Shown here: piece by piece, positions 34,255-46,576 of the stretch
How positions within the stretch are numbered: the first letter of the stretch is position 1
Layout: each line of letters opens with the position of its first letter
Source of the DNA: Bradysia coprophila
Lineage: Eukaryota; Arthropoda; Insecta; Diptera; Sciaridae
Direction: 5' to 3'
Assembly: GCF_014529535.1 (NCBI RefSeq)
Contig: NW_023504022.1
Coordinates: forward strand, 2,972,986-3,036,985
Length of the DNA: 64,000 nt
The notes under the pieces: generated by a model
Seen by the model: only the letters and a program-made list of their open reading frames with translations
What the model was told of the DNA's origin: nothing
Database searches by the model: none
Program-made: the position numbers and the translations under genes

Positions 34255-34717
34255 TTTTTTATGCCAAATACTGCGAAAGTTTGTATTTTCGGTCCTCCAA
34301 TGGTGACCGAAAGTAAAAAAATTCAGGCCTTGGGCCAAAAGTAAATGTCACTGTCATATTTTACTTTCGGTCCTCATATGTCTCGAAAACACATGTTCAC
34401 TTGATTGAAAGTACGCATTGAGTGTAGTGTTGTGTTGACGATAGCCAAATGTTTTGTGAGCAAGTGAATGTATGTTTACAGTAATTTCATTTGTTAAATT
34501 GTTTTTATTTTTGTACCAGGGGGCTGCCGCCCCCTGGAATTAATGTTAGTATAAATAATAATATAATTATAATAATAAATCCTACAATATCTTCCGCGCT
34601 TTTCGGCATTTTGGTGTTTCTACAGCAAATTTTGTTGATAACTCAACAGTTTAATTAAAATTATGTTTTGTTTCGGACCGAAAATACAAATCTTCCGCAG
34701 TATTTGGCATAAAAAAT
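34255..34717. mobile_element. MITE with about 45-bp TIRs
   Basis: TTTTATGCCAAATACTGCG at the left is inverted as CGCAGTATTTGGCATAAAA at the right, and both arms continue through TTTGTATTTTCGGTCC. A GGGGGCTGCCGCCCCC hairpin lies near the middle. It has no coding capacity. Confidence 0.7.
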
Positions 34718-35054
34718 AGTATGCATCACTCGGGGCAAAAGTAAAAAAATTCAAATCATGTGATTGCCGCCCTTGCCTGCGGCGCGGGCTGCAAACTTCA
34801 CACGTTTGATTTTTTTTTACTTTCGCTCCTTGTTATGCAAAATACTATTTCATACCGAGGACCCGAAAAGTACGACTTCGTCGCAGTTTTTCTCCATCGG
34901 ATATGAAAAATATTATTCGTACCACGGACTAAAAGTCTTTTTTAGCGTATTCGATTCCAGAGCCGAAGGCGAGGTCTGGAAAAAGGTTTTGTACATCATA
35001 AACTTGTTATTGTTTAGGCAATGGTATGAGAAGAATCTCAGGGATTTTAGTGAT
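34718..35054. other. intergenic, no gene seen
   Basis: Contains further TTACTTTCG fragments of the element to the left. No protein-like frame. Confidence 0.4.
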
Positions 35055-36535
35055 TCTTTTTTTGTTGCGTAAGGAATAGATGGGGGTATAAGGTAAAGTA
35101 CAAAGAAGTTCGATACCCCTAACCTCACGGCGCCGGCACTGACTCAAGGTCAAAAAATATTTCATAAATTGTCAGTCAGATTTTTAGACCCGTACGAAGT
35201 ACTGGGGTCTTATGCGTTTACGCATACGTCCGTAACACGTCGAATTGGACTCCCTGAGTAAGGGGAAACCTATTGTGGTTGTCTAGAGATGCCAAATCAG
35301 TGAAAAAAAAATGTCCGTCTGTCCGTCTGTCCGTCTGTCCGTCTGCACGATAACTTGAGTAAAACGCATCCGATTTTGAAAATTCTTTTTTTTCCCATTG
35401 GTAATGTCAAAAGACAGGCTAAGTTCGAAGATGAGTGATTTTGGATCGACCCCTCCCGAGCTGTGGCCCAATAAGTGCTTTACGGTTTTTCGAAGATATC
35501 TCCGGACATTCAAACGTTACACTTGTAACTGATACGCAAATAAAAGGTATTTACAATACCGATCGACAAAAAAAAAGTTTATGGAAATCGGATGACCGAC
35601 TCGTGAGTTAGACCCCTTGGTGTGAAACAGGCACAGGGCGGCAAGCAGTTTTTGCTTGTAGGTCGGCCACATTTGAACATATTTCCTGTTTTAGCTTTAT
35701 TAGATAGGTATTGACCGTACCAATCAGGGTTTTGAAATTATGTTCTCCGGAGCGTGAGCTAGGTCTCTTGGAGTGAGCTCTTATCTGGCTACTCGGCCGT
35801 ACAGTGAACGTGGAGTATTTTGTCAATATCTCGAGTAAATTTTGACCGACTTTCATGAATTTTTTTTGTTTGAAAGGTATTAACGAATGTGAATCGTCGG
35901 TACTATTTCAGGTCTCCTAACAAAATGACTGCCGGTGGCCATATTGGATTTTAATAAAAGTGATATATATTGGGAAAAATGGTACTTAGGGTGTTTCTAT
36001 TAACATGCAAATAATTTGTTATGTGTGTGGGGTGTTTCAGGCATCCCATATATATATATATATATCTATATACAGCTATATTGAGCTATATACAGGCATA
36101 TAGAGCTATATAATAGCATATTCATCTGTGAAATGTTTATTTATAGTGAAATATAGGTAAATATAGCGGTATATAGCTGTTTAAATAGGAATTTATGAAA
36201 GTTGACTTCGTACGGGGCTGTCTATATTGCCTCCGGCAATTTATTTGTATATGCTAACAAGGCAAAGAAAGATAATGTAAGTGATTTTAAAGGGCGAATA
36301 GCTTTTCAGTAGAGAATGAAGTAAAAGAAATGAAGAGTTTCACAGTAAAGGCTTTTGATACGAATAGGTGTTTCGTACGGGTCGGCGTTAGCTATGTTTT
36401 TTTGTTGCGTAAGGAATAGATGAGGGTATAAGATAAAGTACAAAGAAGTTCGATACCCCTAACCTCACGGAGCCCCGACACTGACCCAAGGTCAAAAAAT
36501 ATTTCGAAAATTGTCAGTCAGATATTTAAGCAGGT
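35055..36535. mobile_element. element bounded by 130-bp direct repeats, with an inner TIR element
   Basis: Direct repeats at 35055-35188 and 36403-36531 both carry TTTGTTGCGTAAGGAATAGA, GTTCGATACCCCTAACCTCA and AATTGTCAGTCAGAT. Inside, 35191-36219 begins CCCGTACGAAGTACT and ends GACTTCGTACGGG, a TIR-type pattern, and includes a GTCC-GTCT microsatellite (35312-35345) and TATA-rich repeats (36050-36180). No transposase frame was found. The outer repeats may be a segmental duplication or the ends of a non-autonomous element. Confidence 0.55.
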
Positions 36536-37343
36536 CATAGTGTCAATCGAAAGGTAATTCCAGTGGCTTTCAAATGAGCCTTATTTTGCTTCCAAATAAA
36601 TCGTCTGTTCAGTGGCGAAATAATTCAACTTTGAGTTCACAAATAAATATTTTTCAACGTGCGACACAGCTCACTTTTACAGTAGAGTGTACTGCCAAAA
36701 ATAAAAAGACAACCAGAGAAAAGTTGTTCCACAAAACTGATAGGGGAGACTAACGATTCTATAGAGCCATCGATCATTCGGATCAGATGTGGCTTGAATC
36801 TCAGTTGTTCGATACCTTGGCAAATTCATTTTTAACATCCGAAAATTATTCCTCAAATCCAGTTGCAGTGAAAAATATGGTCAAATTTGATGTCATTTGA
36901 AAGCTATGAAAATTACCTTTCTAACAAGTCTAATGTCGCCTTCGGCTCTTTCCGCAAATCTCACACTTGCCAAAACAAGCATTTACACACAGTGACGTAA
37001 CACATTTTACTAGTGGGTCACAGTCACAAAAAGTGAGGTAAAGTGCACTTTACCGCCCTCTAGCCATGTTAAATACTATGAGCGATGCCCTATCTATTAC
37101 TTCGCCTTTAAATTATCACTGCAACAAATACTGTCACAGACGACAGAAATTGTATGTTCAATGTTATAGGTATTGTTTACCCAAAACCAAAAACGAGATC
37201 ACTTCAACTGAAGAATCCTGTTTGCATGAAATCGAGTTTTTGTAAAAACTGGAATTTTATTTTAAATTAATCAAAAACGGTCTGATGAGTGACCATTTAA
37301 TTAGTTGCAATAATTCAGCTGTTGTGATAGCCTCAGTGTTAAT
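36536..37343. other. upstream region of the three-exon secreted gene
   Basis: No gene recognised. An ATTCAGCTG initiator-like sequence at about 37310 lies 35 bases before the start codon of the next gene. Confidence 0.4.
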
Positions 37344-40093
37344 ATGGCGTCCATTGTTCAACTATTTATCGCTATCTTTGTATTTACTCTCATGCAACAA
37401 GTAAGCGATTTTTTTTTTGAGAATAATGTAACGGATCAATACTCTCTCTAGCATCCAAACTCTCTCAAAAAATCGACTTAGGGGGGAAAATAAGTTTGAG
37501 AAACGCTGATTTTTAATATGGCTTAAACACAACAACAACAACACGAGCGAACAAAGTAGCAGTGATTCATAAACGTATCTACCACCTTAATAATTGTAGT
37601 TTGGTTGCTAGGGAGGGTATTGAACGGATTCAAATCGTTCGTACCCTTTTGCAGACGCAAGTCTATGCCACGTACGTGAGTTCAGACCGCTGTGTCGATG
37701 ACATAGTGAGACGAGTCAAAGAAAATCATAAGGAATTGGCGACGGACTTCTGCTTGTCAAATGAAGTTGCCAATAATTCACTACGGGATATTTGCACCTA
37801 TTATGTTCAGGATAGTATTCATAAAGTTTTGCATGCTGTAAACGGAGTGGCTTGTTTGACTGAAGTGGAAATACCCACCACTAGCGAATTAGAACGCGGC
37901 ATCTACGTCGCTTACGTTACAATTCTAAGACAGTTATCAATTTACGACGCAACGGCCATGGTAAGTATACGCATTGAATCCTAATTCCCTTGACTGAAAG
38001 TCATGGGTCTTACGGATGATAAACACCCTAAAATGTTTGTCACACAATGATCACTACTATGATTGAAAATGCATGAATGTATGACCAAAAACCTTAAATA
38101 CAGAAAATGTTTGTCACACTTTGATGATTCGTTGATAACACGATAACTTGAGTAATTTTCAACGGATTTTCAAAAACTTTTTTTTTAATCGACGGGGAAT
38201 TAAATTAATGAGGCTAAGTTCGAAGATGGGCTATTACGGTCGGGTGTTCTTAAAGATATTCCCAAAAGAATTTTTGTCTCGTCCCTTGATAACACGACAA
38301 CTCGAGTAGTTTTCGACGGATTTCCAAAAACTGTCGGGGAATTAAATTCCTCAGGTTAAGTTCGAAGATGGACTTTAACAGACGGGTGATCTTAGAGATA
38401 TTCTCAAGAGAATTTTTGTCTGGTCGCTTGATTCCACGATAACTCGAGTAGTTTTCGACGGATTTCCAAAAACTTTTTTTTAATCGACGGGGAATTAAAT
38501 TGCTGAGGCTAAGTTTGAAGATGGGTCGTAACGGGCTGGTGATCTTAGAGATATTCCCAAAAGAATTTTTGTCTCGTTCCGAGATAACACGATAGCTTGA
38601 CGTAATCCTCAACGGATTTCAAAAACTTTTTTTATTTGACGGGGAATTCCCGATGATAAGTTCAAAGTTGGGCTATGACGGTCGGGGGATCTCAGAGATA
38701 TTCCTAAAAGAATTTTTGTATCGTCCCGTGATATTATCGTGTTATTAGTTGAGTAATTCTTAATGGTCCACAAAAGACAATTATCCCACTAAGAAAGACA
38801 TTTTTGGGTTAAGCTCGTTAATGGAATATACTGGAGTAATATTCTAGGATTCATTCCAAAATTTTGTGTGTGTAATATCTTTATTCGATGATAAGAAAAA
38901 AATTTTCATCTCATTTTCATTTTTATTCAATATGTAAGCAAGAAATTCGCCTCTTTCCAGGGTCTGTATCTCGTGCTGCCTTTTTCATGGTATCTTTTCA
39001 TCAGAATCCTTTTTTCAAAACACACGACCGCAATAACGACCACGAATGTATTAGCTTTCAACAGAAAGTAGATTTGGTTGTAGTCACTTGACCAGTTCTG
39101 AAAAAAGTGACCAGTGTACCGAAATTTTCATAAACTGCTCAGTCAAACTGCTACAACCAAATCTATTTTATGTTGAAAGCTAACACATTCGTGGTCGTTA
39201 TTGCGGTCGTACATACTTGAAAAATGATAATTTTGGTGGATATATATCACCAAAAGACAGTATTTAAAAATCACCCAAATGTATACTTTTCAGCAAATCA
39301 TCGATGCCTCTTAAGTACTGAAAATACGTATGAGCCAGTATATGATCAAGTGCTGGAATTTCTCATATACGTGTTTTGTATCGAAAGTAGGGTACGCATA
39401 CCCTGGTATACGTTTATATACTTTTAGAGTGATTTTTTTTGCTCGGATTACAAAAATCTTCTTGAGAAAAGTAGTCAGTCAGTCAAGGGATCTGACCCAT
39501 CCAAAAGATGGGGCCTAGTGGTTGGGAACAATTCCAACAAGTCTTCTAAATGAAAATGGTCATTCGATAGTCGATGACAAAGTTCAATTGTGTTTTATTT
39601 CCGTTATCACTTTCAATCCGTTATCACTATTATGTCTCGATTCAAAAATGTTTCCGCCACATTGTGGTTAAAGCGTCTTCGAAACGAAGACCTGAAACGA
39701 TACCAACATCACTTCAAATTTACAGTAGGTAAATTTAAGCTACTTTTAAGTTTTCTTAATTTTGCGAACAATCGATTCACTTTTGTACATATTTCAATTT
39801 TGACATAAAATATATGGGAGAAATGTCAAAAGTTCACGAAATTGCCATACTTACGAACTTTACCATTATGGTTACCCCTAATATTTAATTAGACTAGAAT
39901 TGTGTTTCAGCGGTGGTTCTACGACTTGTCGTTATAGAATATGTACATGACAGCTTATTTTGGTTTTCAGATTCCCAATTCTTTTGGTCAATTGAATGAT
40001 CGTGTTGTTGGTAGCACTGAAGCATTTTTTTCGAGCACAGCGAGCAAGGTAGCCGGACTATGCCTTCACAAGAATGTAGCAGACATCGAATAA
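37344..40093 (+). CDS. small secreted protein of unknown family (three exons)
   Basis: Exons 37344-37400, 37655-37960 and 39971-40093, all phase 0 with consensus sites (CAA|GTAAGC, TTTTGCAG, ATG|GTAAGT, GGTTTTCAG), encode 161 residues. Exon 1 is the signal peptide, MASIVQLFIAIFVFTLMQQ. The mature protein is largely helical in character with five cysteines (DRCVDD, DFCLS, DICTYY, VACLTE, GLCLHK) and no recognised domain. The helical, Cys-sparse layout is reminiscent of insect secreted binding proteins, but this is only a resemblance. Intron 1 holds a complete MITE (37437-37622). Intron 2 is about 2 kb and full of repeats. AATAAA follows at 40147-40152. Confidence 0.8.
37437..37622. mobile_element. 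MITE, CAATAC family, in intron 1
   Basis: The ends CAATACTCTCTCTAGCA and TGCTAGGGAGGGTATTG are inverted repeats. It is flanked by AACGGAT at 37430-37436 and 37623-37629, a 7-bp duplication. It starts 36 bases after the donor and ends 32 bases before the acceptor, so it makes up most of the intron. Confidence 0.85.
38137..38760. repeat. about 145-bp degenerate tandem array in intron 2
   Basis: Four to five copies of a unit of about 140-155 bases with ACACGATAACTTGAGTA, CGACGGGGAATTAAAT, GCTAAGTTCGAAGATGG and AGAGATATTCCCAAAAG. The unit resembles part of the element at 35191-36219 (35350-35510), so the array was probably amplified from a copy of it. Confidence 0.8.
38985..39310. mobile_element. 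palindromic MITE, TTAA type, truncated copy in intron 2
   Basis: Contains the CACGAATGTATTAGCTTTCAA and inverted arms of the family at 6.4-7.7 kb. The right end is followed by TTAA (39311-39314). The left end is missing its terminal part. Confidence 0.6.
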
Positions 40094-40146
40094 CAATCAA
40101 TTTTCATCTTTATCAAACCATAACACGAATTTAATTGAATTGCAAA

Positions 40147-40152
40147 AATAAA
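40147..40152 (+). terminator. AATAAA polyadenylation signal
   Basis: Lies 54 bases after the stop codon of the three-exon secreted-protein gene. Confidence 0.6.
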
Positions 40153-43100
40153 ACGTTTCGTCGAGTCTTTTTAATAGAATTTCGGTTTTTAAGATTGAAT
40201 TCGCGAAATCTTCGAACAATCGACATTCAAGTCATCTTTTCATTCTGAGAATTTCGTGTTGGACTATGGGTAATGTTTTATCTTCAAAGACGTTTAAAAA
40301 AAATCGTTTGAATTAAACTTTAGGCTGCGTCTGCAAAGAAGGAACGGCGAATCAATGTTTTTTTTTCGAATTTTCGTTGCATTTTTTGAGTGCAGCTTGT
40401 TTTTTTACGCACCTGAAAAAGCATTTATCACTTAGCATAAATAGCTAAATTTCCCATGCTCGAAGTTCACAATCATATCAACTACAAGCAGTTCGAATAA
40501 TCTACAGAAGTTTCTAGTATATATACAGACTACCAGTTCAATTTGTGAAACCTTTTCATCTTTTTGTTCTGTTTGAAGACCGTTAAACGATTGAAATTAC
40601 CCAACGATAATCATATGTTATCGTAACATTCTTTTCCCCAACATATCAAAAGCTTTCCAAGCAGTTTCTCTATAATCAATAGAAAACAGCAGTAACAAAA
40701 CAAAACCAACGAAAGTAATTCGAAAACAAAATAGTAAAGAAAAACAGCAGAAAAAGAGAAAAAGAAAAGATAATAGAGAGCGAGAGAGCCTTTGACTGGG
40801 GCGCATGCCCTTCGCATAAAAGCATAATTTATTTAAACTTTAACAGCAGCACATCAATTCAGTTGAACACCGATTACAACCAAAAGCGGTCGACACCTGA
40901 TTGAGCGGATACTTTTCTTTTTAAAAACAAACATTTCTTTTCCGTGTCTCGAGTCTTTTTACTGTTGTAGAAATGGTAGTAGCAATGTTTCCCATTTTTC
41001 GATGCGTCTAGACTTTCGATCTAAATTAAATTTCCGTGCGAAACATCATCACCTTACACTGCACTATCTATTCGTTAACAATACGTGTATAACGAGAAAA
41101 AAAATATATTTCCGTTTCGAAACGAAAAAAAAAACAGAATCGGCGGTGAAAAAACTCATGGGAAAAACCCATTGAATGATAACTCAAAGTGCAATAACCC
41201 AGTTTTTTTTCTTCTTCTTAAGTATAAAAAGAGATTTGTTTGTGTGTTAGTGTATGCCTCACGGGTGTACCACTTTACCATAAAAATTGTCGTAAAATAC
41301 CATCGATGTTAGGCAATTGCCGAAGACAATTAAAAGTTACTATAACAGAAAATCGTTGTTGCCGAAAATTCAGAAATTCAGAAAATTAAAAAACGATTCG
41401 ATGTTTTTGAACAACATTCTACAGGGCTGGTACAAAAATCAAAAATTGTTCTAAGTTACACCCCTGCCGAGTTGTGTGCATAACATAGAAATCGTATTTC
41501 GGGTTATATGAATGTTCAGAAATATATATTGTCCTGAAGAGACACCGCATTACGAACGAAAATCATGAGTGTATAGTATAGTAAAAAATACCAGTAGTAA
41601 CGGGTGGTTTTATTGTACGAAATTACGTATATATAAGAAAACTCGTAGCCTATTGTTGTGTACAGTGAGAATCGGCACACAAAATAAAAAGGATAAAAAG
41701 AACAGAACGAAAAGGAAATTTTTTTCCTTATCCATTTTTCTGTCGACCGAAAAAGTTCCATTTATTTGTAGCCGTATTATGTAAATAAATACACAGAGTA
41801 AAAAGTGAACATGTGATTTTCATAATTTTCCAATGAGAAAGGTAAAGTAGCCAAAGAGAAATATCCTTTTTTTTGAGTTCATGCATTATAATGTCGTTTC
41901 AATGAGATTCCTTAGATGTTCTGTTGTCATTTTTCTTTTCATTTTTCGTTTATATTCATATTTCTGTGTCAAACAATGTGGAGACGTAGTAGTAGTAGTA
42001 GTAGTGGTTGTAGTAGTAGTACTTCACTTTATAAATTTTCATTCTCGGATTAATCGATCGCGCTTCTTCATGATTTATCGCCTGAGTCGTTCTACATTTT
42101 CGTTATTATGCAATTAACGGACATTATATTAACCGCATAATTTCGTCGATAATATGTTAAGAGCATAAATATCCAACGTAATCGTTAAGTCAATGTTTAC
42201 CCATGGGAGGAGGGTGTAAATGAGAACGAATGAATAAATAAAAAGCACAAGGAAGTGAGAAGAGTTGAATATTCTATATCGGAATTTAAACGAATGTCTG
42301 CAACAATTTAAAAATGCCGCCGGTAAACATGACGAGACCTAGGCGACCTTTTACGGCCAATAACAAGTGCAGTCTCGACCATCGGCTTAATGAGACTTCC
42401 GAACAATGCCTCGAAGTTCGGTACCTTATTGATATCTCGCCTAAACCTTGGCTACACATGCACCAAAATTAGTCGTATTTAGGTTACGTCTTACGAGTCA
42501 TTCAGTGTGAACATCGTTGCAAACACCTTGCTCACTGCAACTAGTTAAATTTTGAAATTTGAGTGTACTTTAGAACGATATAATCGCTAGAAAAATTCCA
42601 TGTGCAATTGTCTGACACGGGAAACGTAACGACTTAGCCATCCCGTCTGTAAGTGCAGAGCAAAGGATATTTACAGAAGGGTTAAATTCATTGTAAGTTC
42701 ATTCGATAAATTCAACTGCTTCTGTTTAGGTCTCTGAGTAATTGACTCTCGAAAATGAACAGCTCCTTCCTGTGTATTTACTATGTCGTCGTACCGTTCA
42801 CGATTCAATTCTTTATAGCACTCATATCAGCTGTAAAATTCACACACGAATATCAAGAGGGAACGCCTAAGCTATTATCGTCATAATAGTCCAATCGAGC
42901 AAAAATTAAAAATGGTTTGTGATTCCCCAGAGTAGCTAGAGAATCGTGTTTGGAAACAGTTCACAGGGGGACTCGTCAGTGTCGAGAATCTTAATTGAAC
43001 AAGTTTAACAGATCTGACCTTGACACAGCCGCACATCCGTTCATCTGTTCATTATCGTATCCGTTCATAATTCTTCTGCTCATTCTTGCATCCGTTCGTC

Positions 43101-43266
43101 TTTGCATTCAATTTTAGACGAACAACAACACTTTAACGGATTAATTTTCACATTCTCATTTGAAAAAACGAAAATTGTCTTAATTCGGTTGCAGCAGCTA
43201 AGACAAACATTTTCACGAACAAACTGACACATTTACCTCCATTTTAAACATTAATGACTACTTAAC
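40153..43266. other. non-coding 3.1 kb, possible intron or leader of a plus-strand gene
   Basis: No convincing complete gene. A GAGAGCGAGAGAG stretch and CATAAAAGC then ATTCAGTTG near 40780-40865 could be a promoter. A GTAGTAGTAG run lies at 41985-42025. At 42754 an ATG opens a short hydrophobic, signal-peptide-like frame (FLCIYYVVVPFTIQFFIA) ending near a weak GTAAAA donor. These are suggestive only. Confidence 0.3.
41985..42025. repeat. GTA microsatellite
   Basis: About thirteen GTA triplets with one interruption. Confidence 0.85.
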
Positions 43267-43631
43267 CAAGGTAAATATAGTGTGGAGGTAATGCCATTCA
43301 GACGAGCGGCCGAGCACATAAGTTCGATGCCAATGACATCTTTTTTTTAATGGTTGACTACGATTTACTTGTATTTCACAAAAATATTTTCACTATCTCA
43401 CAACAGATGGCCAGTGTCTCTATTCCATTTTTTTGTTTTTAACGAAGGAAGGAAATGATGAGATATATGCAAGAATCGATTTTTTTTTTTTAGAAAAATG
43501 TCTGTTTGTGACAGTTAGTGCATAACTCTTCTCAAATGACGTTTGTATCGAACTTTCGTCCCACCACACATCTGATTAGGTTATATATGGCATTACCTAC
43601 TTCCACACTATTACCTACTTCCACTACCTTG
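43267..43631. mobile_element. hAT-type MITE, CAAGGTAAAT family, copy 3
   Basis: Ends are CAAGGTAAATATAG and a shortened inverse ACTACCTTG. A perfect 8-bp duplication, TACTTAAC, flanks it at 43259-43266 and 43632-43639. It is about 100 bases longer than copy 1 through an internal AT-rich insertion near 43445-43540. Confidence 0.85.
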
Positions 43632-43639
43632 TACTTAAC

Positions 43640-44641
43640 TAACTTCACGCCAGAAGTGTAACACACTAACTGCAATAAAATGACTCAAAATTCTCAAAAT
43701 ACTAAATTACAACAGGGAGACTTCGTTTAGCTTGTGTAACTTTAAGGGCATTGTAATGAGAATGATGAAACCGTCTAATTGCTCAGAATTGAATTAAACC
43801 AGACATTAAACGCATTTGTGCCGCAATGTGCATCATTTTGGATTATCTCCATATCTAAAAGCTACATTTCACTCGTAAAATCAATGTATGGCACCACAAA
43901 AGCTAAATGAACTTAAAATTGAACTGTTGAAAACTAATTAAAACGAAAAATTGTTGAAAGCTTCAAAAAGGTGATCTCGCTGTTGTTGATTAATGGATTT
44001 TAAAGTTTACACATTAACCATTTTGAGAACAAAATCCAATTATCGTTGGGCTATCTGTTTGCTTTTAAAACGTTGTGCAAAAAAACTGTATACAATGTTC
44101 ATCACACGGTAATGCAGTTTGGAAAATTTCATGAAAATTGTTTAGCGGAAGTAATCAAATTAAAAAAATCAGCAACAGCAAAACAGAATTTGGCTTTGTG
44201 TCGATGCGTTTTTATTATATAAACGCGCATCAGTGACCCAAAATCCTTTCGGGACCTTGCAATTTCCGTTTTATCGGACACGTCGTTCGGGATGCAATTA
44301 ATTTAGTTGTCTGTTACGTCTAATGCAATGATTATATAGGGTGGGCAGATTCCATTTGCATGGTAAAATTGGATACGTGTACGTTACAAGGTGTGAAATA
44401 TCCAAATAAAAGAATCTAGATTTTCATTTGCGTCAGGTCGTAGTGACAGCTTTCAATTAGACTACTGTTTTGTGTGCAAATTTTTACCACACACTGTCGA
44501 GTTTCAGTACTCTATTTAGAGTACCGCTCATGCTTGAAGTACGTTGGCTTTTGTCATAATATTCATTGACAAATGCAGCCCTGGCGATTTTTAACTGAGA
44601 CTTTAACGCTCGTACAGAAATTCTATTTCATTCAGTGACGT
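43640..44641. other. non-coding, one MITE end
   Basis: AT-rich. At 44498-44540 there is a solo end of the CAACGCACTTCAAGC family (GTACCGCTCATGCTTGAAG). No gene seen. Confidence 0.45.
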
Positions 44642-44833
44642 CAATACACTCTCTAGCAAACAAACTCTCAGCTTCCGGTGTCAAATTCACACCTTATTTC
44701 TTTGTATTATACAAACACTATTCTACATTTGACTGAATACGCTGTGATGTACATGTAAGTTTCAAAGGCTACTTGATTCTTTCACCACCTTAATCAAAGT
44801 ATTCATGATGCTCAAGTTGCTAGAGAGGGTATT
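44642..44833. mobile_element. MITE, CAATAC family, copy 2
   Basis: CAATACACTCTCTAGCAA at the left and TTGCTAGAGAGGGTATTG at the right. The flanks GTGACGT (44635-44641) and GTAACGT (44834-44840) match at six of seven positions, in line with the 7-bp duplication at 37430. Confidence 0.8.
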
Positions 44834-45380
44834 GGTAACGTTAATGTTTGTAGCTCAATTAATCCAGTCAAAGTTAACTGTGAGGTTATATTCTTCACGA
44901 CCGATTCTGTTTGAGAAGAAATAACTTGTCCGTGAAAGTTGTCATTAAGGCAATTACTTTGGGATAAATTTATGGAGTTCAAAATTCAAACACATCCGTT
45001 TAGATTCTGACCAAAATTTTTGGAATTTCGAACTCAATAAATTTATCCAAAATTGGAAGATCCAGATGGATGTTGCTCGACTTAATGTCATGTTTATTAG
45101 TGTTTATTTTCAATCGACAAATTGGGTTCAAATATTGAAATGAAATAAAAATTTGTTTACATCGCCATTAAAGCTGCCACAATTTACTTTCAATAACTCA
45201 GCGCGTTCACTGAACGACGAAAAAATAGATTTTCTGTACGAACTCTTAGGTGTAGGCTGGCAACTCTATTAGCAAAGATCGCGATACTTCAAAAATATGT
45301 GGAAAAACGACAGCTCGTGCTCTTTGCTTTTTCATACACAATTCACGTGTTTTCAATGTCTCGTGTGTTATATGCTTAAC
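44834..45380. other. non-coding, no gene seen
   Basis: Contains AATTTATGGAGTTC with an inverted mate near 44970-45045 (a small hairpin). Nothing else recognised. Confidence 0.4.
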
Positions 45381-45543
45381 CAACGCACTTCAAGCAAAAG
45401 TGGTACTCTAAATAGGATACCGAAACTTGACAGTGCTACATACAAAATTTTGGCACTGTAAAAAGAGTGGGGATAAAATTTCATACAAAATAGTACTCTA
45501 TTTGGTAGCTGTCAATAATCGCACTTTTGCTTGAAGTGCGTCG
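45381..45543. mobile_element. MITE, CAACGCACTTC family, copy 1
   Basis: CAACGCACTTCAAGCAAAAG is inverted at the right end. A perfect 7-bp duplication, GCTTAAC, lies at 45374-45380 and 45544-45550. 163 bases, non-coding. Confidence 0.85.
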
Positions 45544-45550
45544 GCTTAAC

Positions 45551-46576
45551 ACTTACTGCTGCTTACGCTGTTTTCTATTGAGACGATTGGAACAAAATTG
45601 TAAAACTAGCGGCACGTCGCAAGACTCTTCGTTACATATCCCTTCTTGGAAATGACAACGAATGTAGGAAGGTAGAAAATCAAAGTTATTTTTTAGGAAA
45701 AACTTTCTTAAAACTTTTAATAGCAAAAAAGAATGACTCGATTGGTGTTGGTAGCTCAGCAATATTTGTTTGAGTTTAGTGCGAAAAAAATAGATGAAAC
45801 TTTAGAGATATGGCGTGGAGAATGATCAGCAAAATAATCAAGAAACTTTTTGCAACATACTTTCACACAAAAGAGCAACGAACGATTCAGCGAAAATTAG
45901 ACATTCGAACCAGTTCATTCGACTCTGATACACAACAAACAGACTTTTTTCTAACCCCAAAATGTAAGCTTTTGCCTCTTCATTGCATGAGTGGTAATTG
46001 GGTAAACTTCATTGTGTGATACTGGCAATATATTAAGTCCATGCAATACATCTAAACAAAATTAAAACGGATTCGTTTCACCATGCCTTTATAATCTGAC
46101 CTAATTCGGTACAACAATAACAGAACGCAACGCAACATTTTATTTTTCGTTTATAAACAAAAGTAAAATTACCGTTATCTTATCACATTTTGCCGGATTT
46201 CAACATCGGTTATGTACTAACCAACCGCTTTTCATTCCCCACAGAGATACTATCTAATCGAATCTACATGCCACAACAGACAACTGGAGCTGAGCTGTGT
46301 GGTTTGTGGTCGATGATATTACGTAAAATGTAAGGTAGAAATACGAGGGGGTAACTATTTGGTTAAATTGAAAGGACATGCATATTCGTCGTATTGTTTA
46401 AGATGTTTGCTGAATCTAATGGAATTAGATAGGTCAGCAGACACTTGGTTTTTTTCTTGAGTTTGCGTTGAATCGAGTGTATTGGCAGTTTAGGTGCAAG
46501 ATGGAAACACCATTAGCAGAGATCACGATACGTCAAGGTCTCTAGAGATGACAACTCGTGATCTTTGCTAAAGCTC
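45551..46576. other. non-coding, one exon-like scrap
   Basis: Mostly AT-rich. At 46245 a good acceptor (CATTCCCCACAG) precedes a 23-codon frame, RYYLIESTCHNRQLELSC onwards, ending in TGA. It could be a small exon of a larger plus-strand gene but has no clear donor. Confidence 0.3.

Noticed and set aside
35055-36531. Short LTR-type element
   Set aside because: The direct repeats lack convincing terminal dinucleotides, primer-binding and polypurine sites and a target duplication; described only as direct repeats.
38250-38612. 120-codon minus-strand frame
   Set aside because: Coincides with the 145-bp tandem array and repeats with it.
39590-39808. Possible extra exon in intron 2 of the three-exon secreted gene
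   Set aside because: The phase-0 join from 37960 to 39971 already gives a complete protein, and this frame lacks matching acceptor and donor sites.
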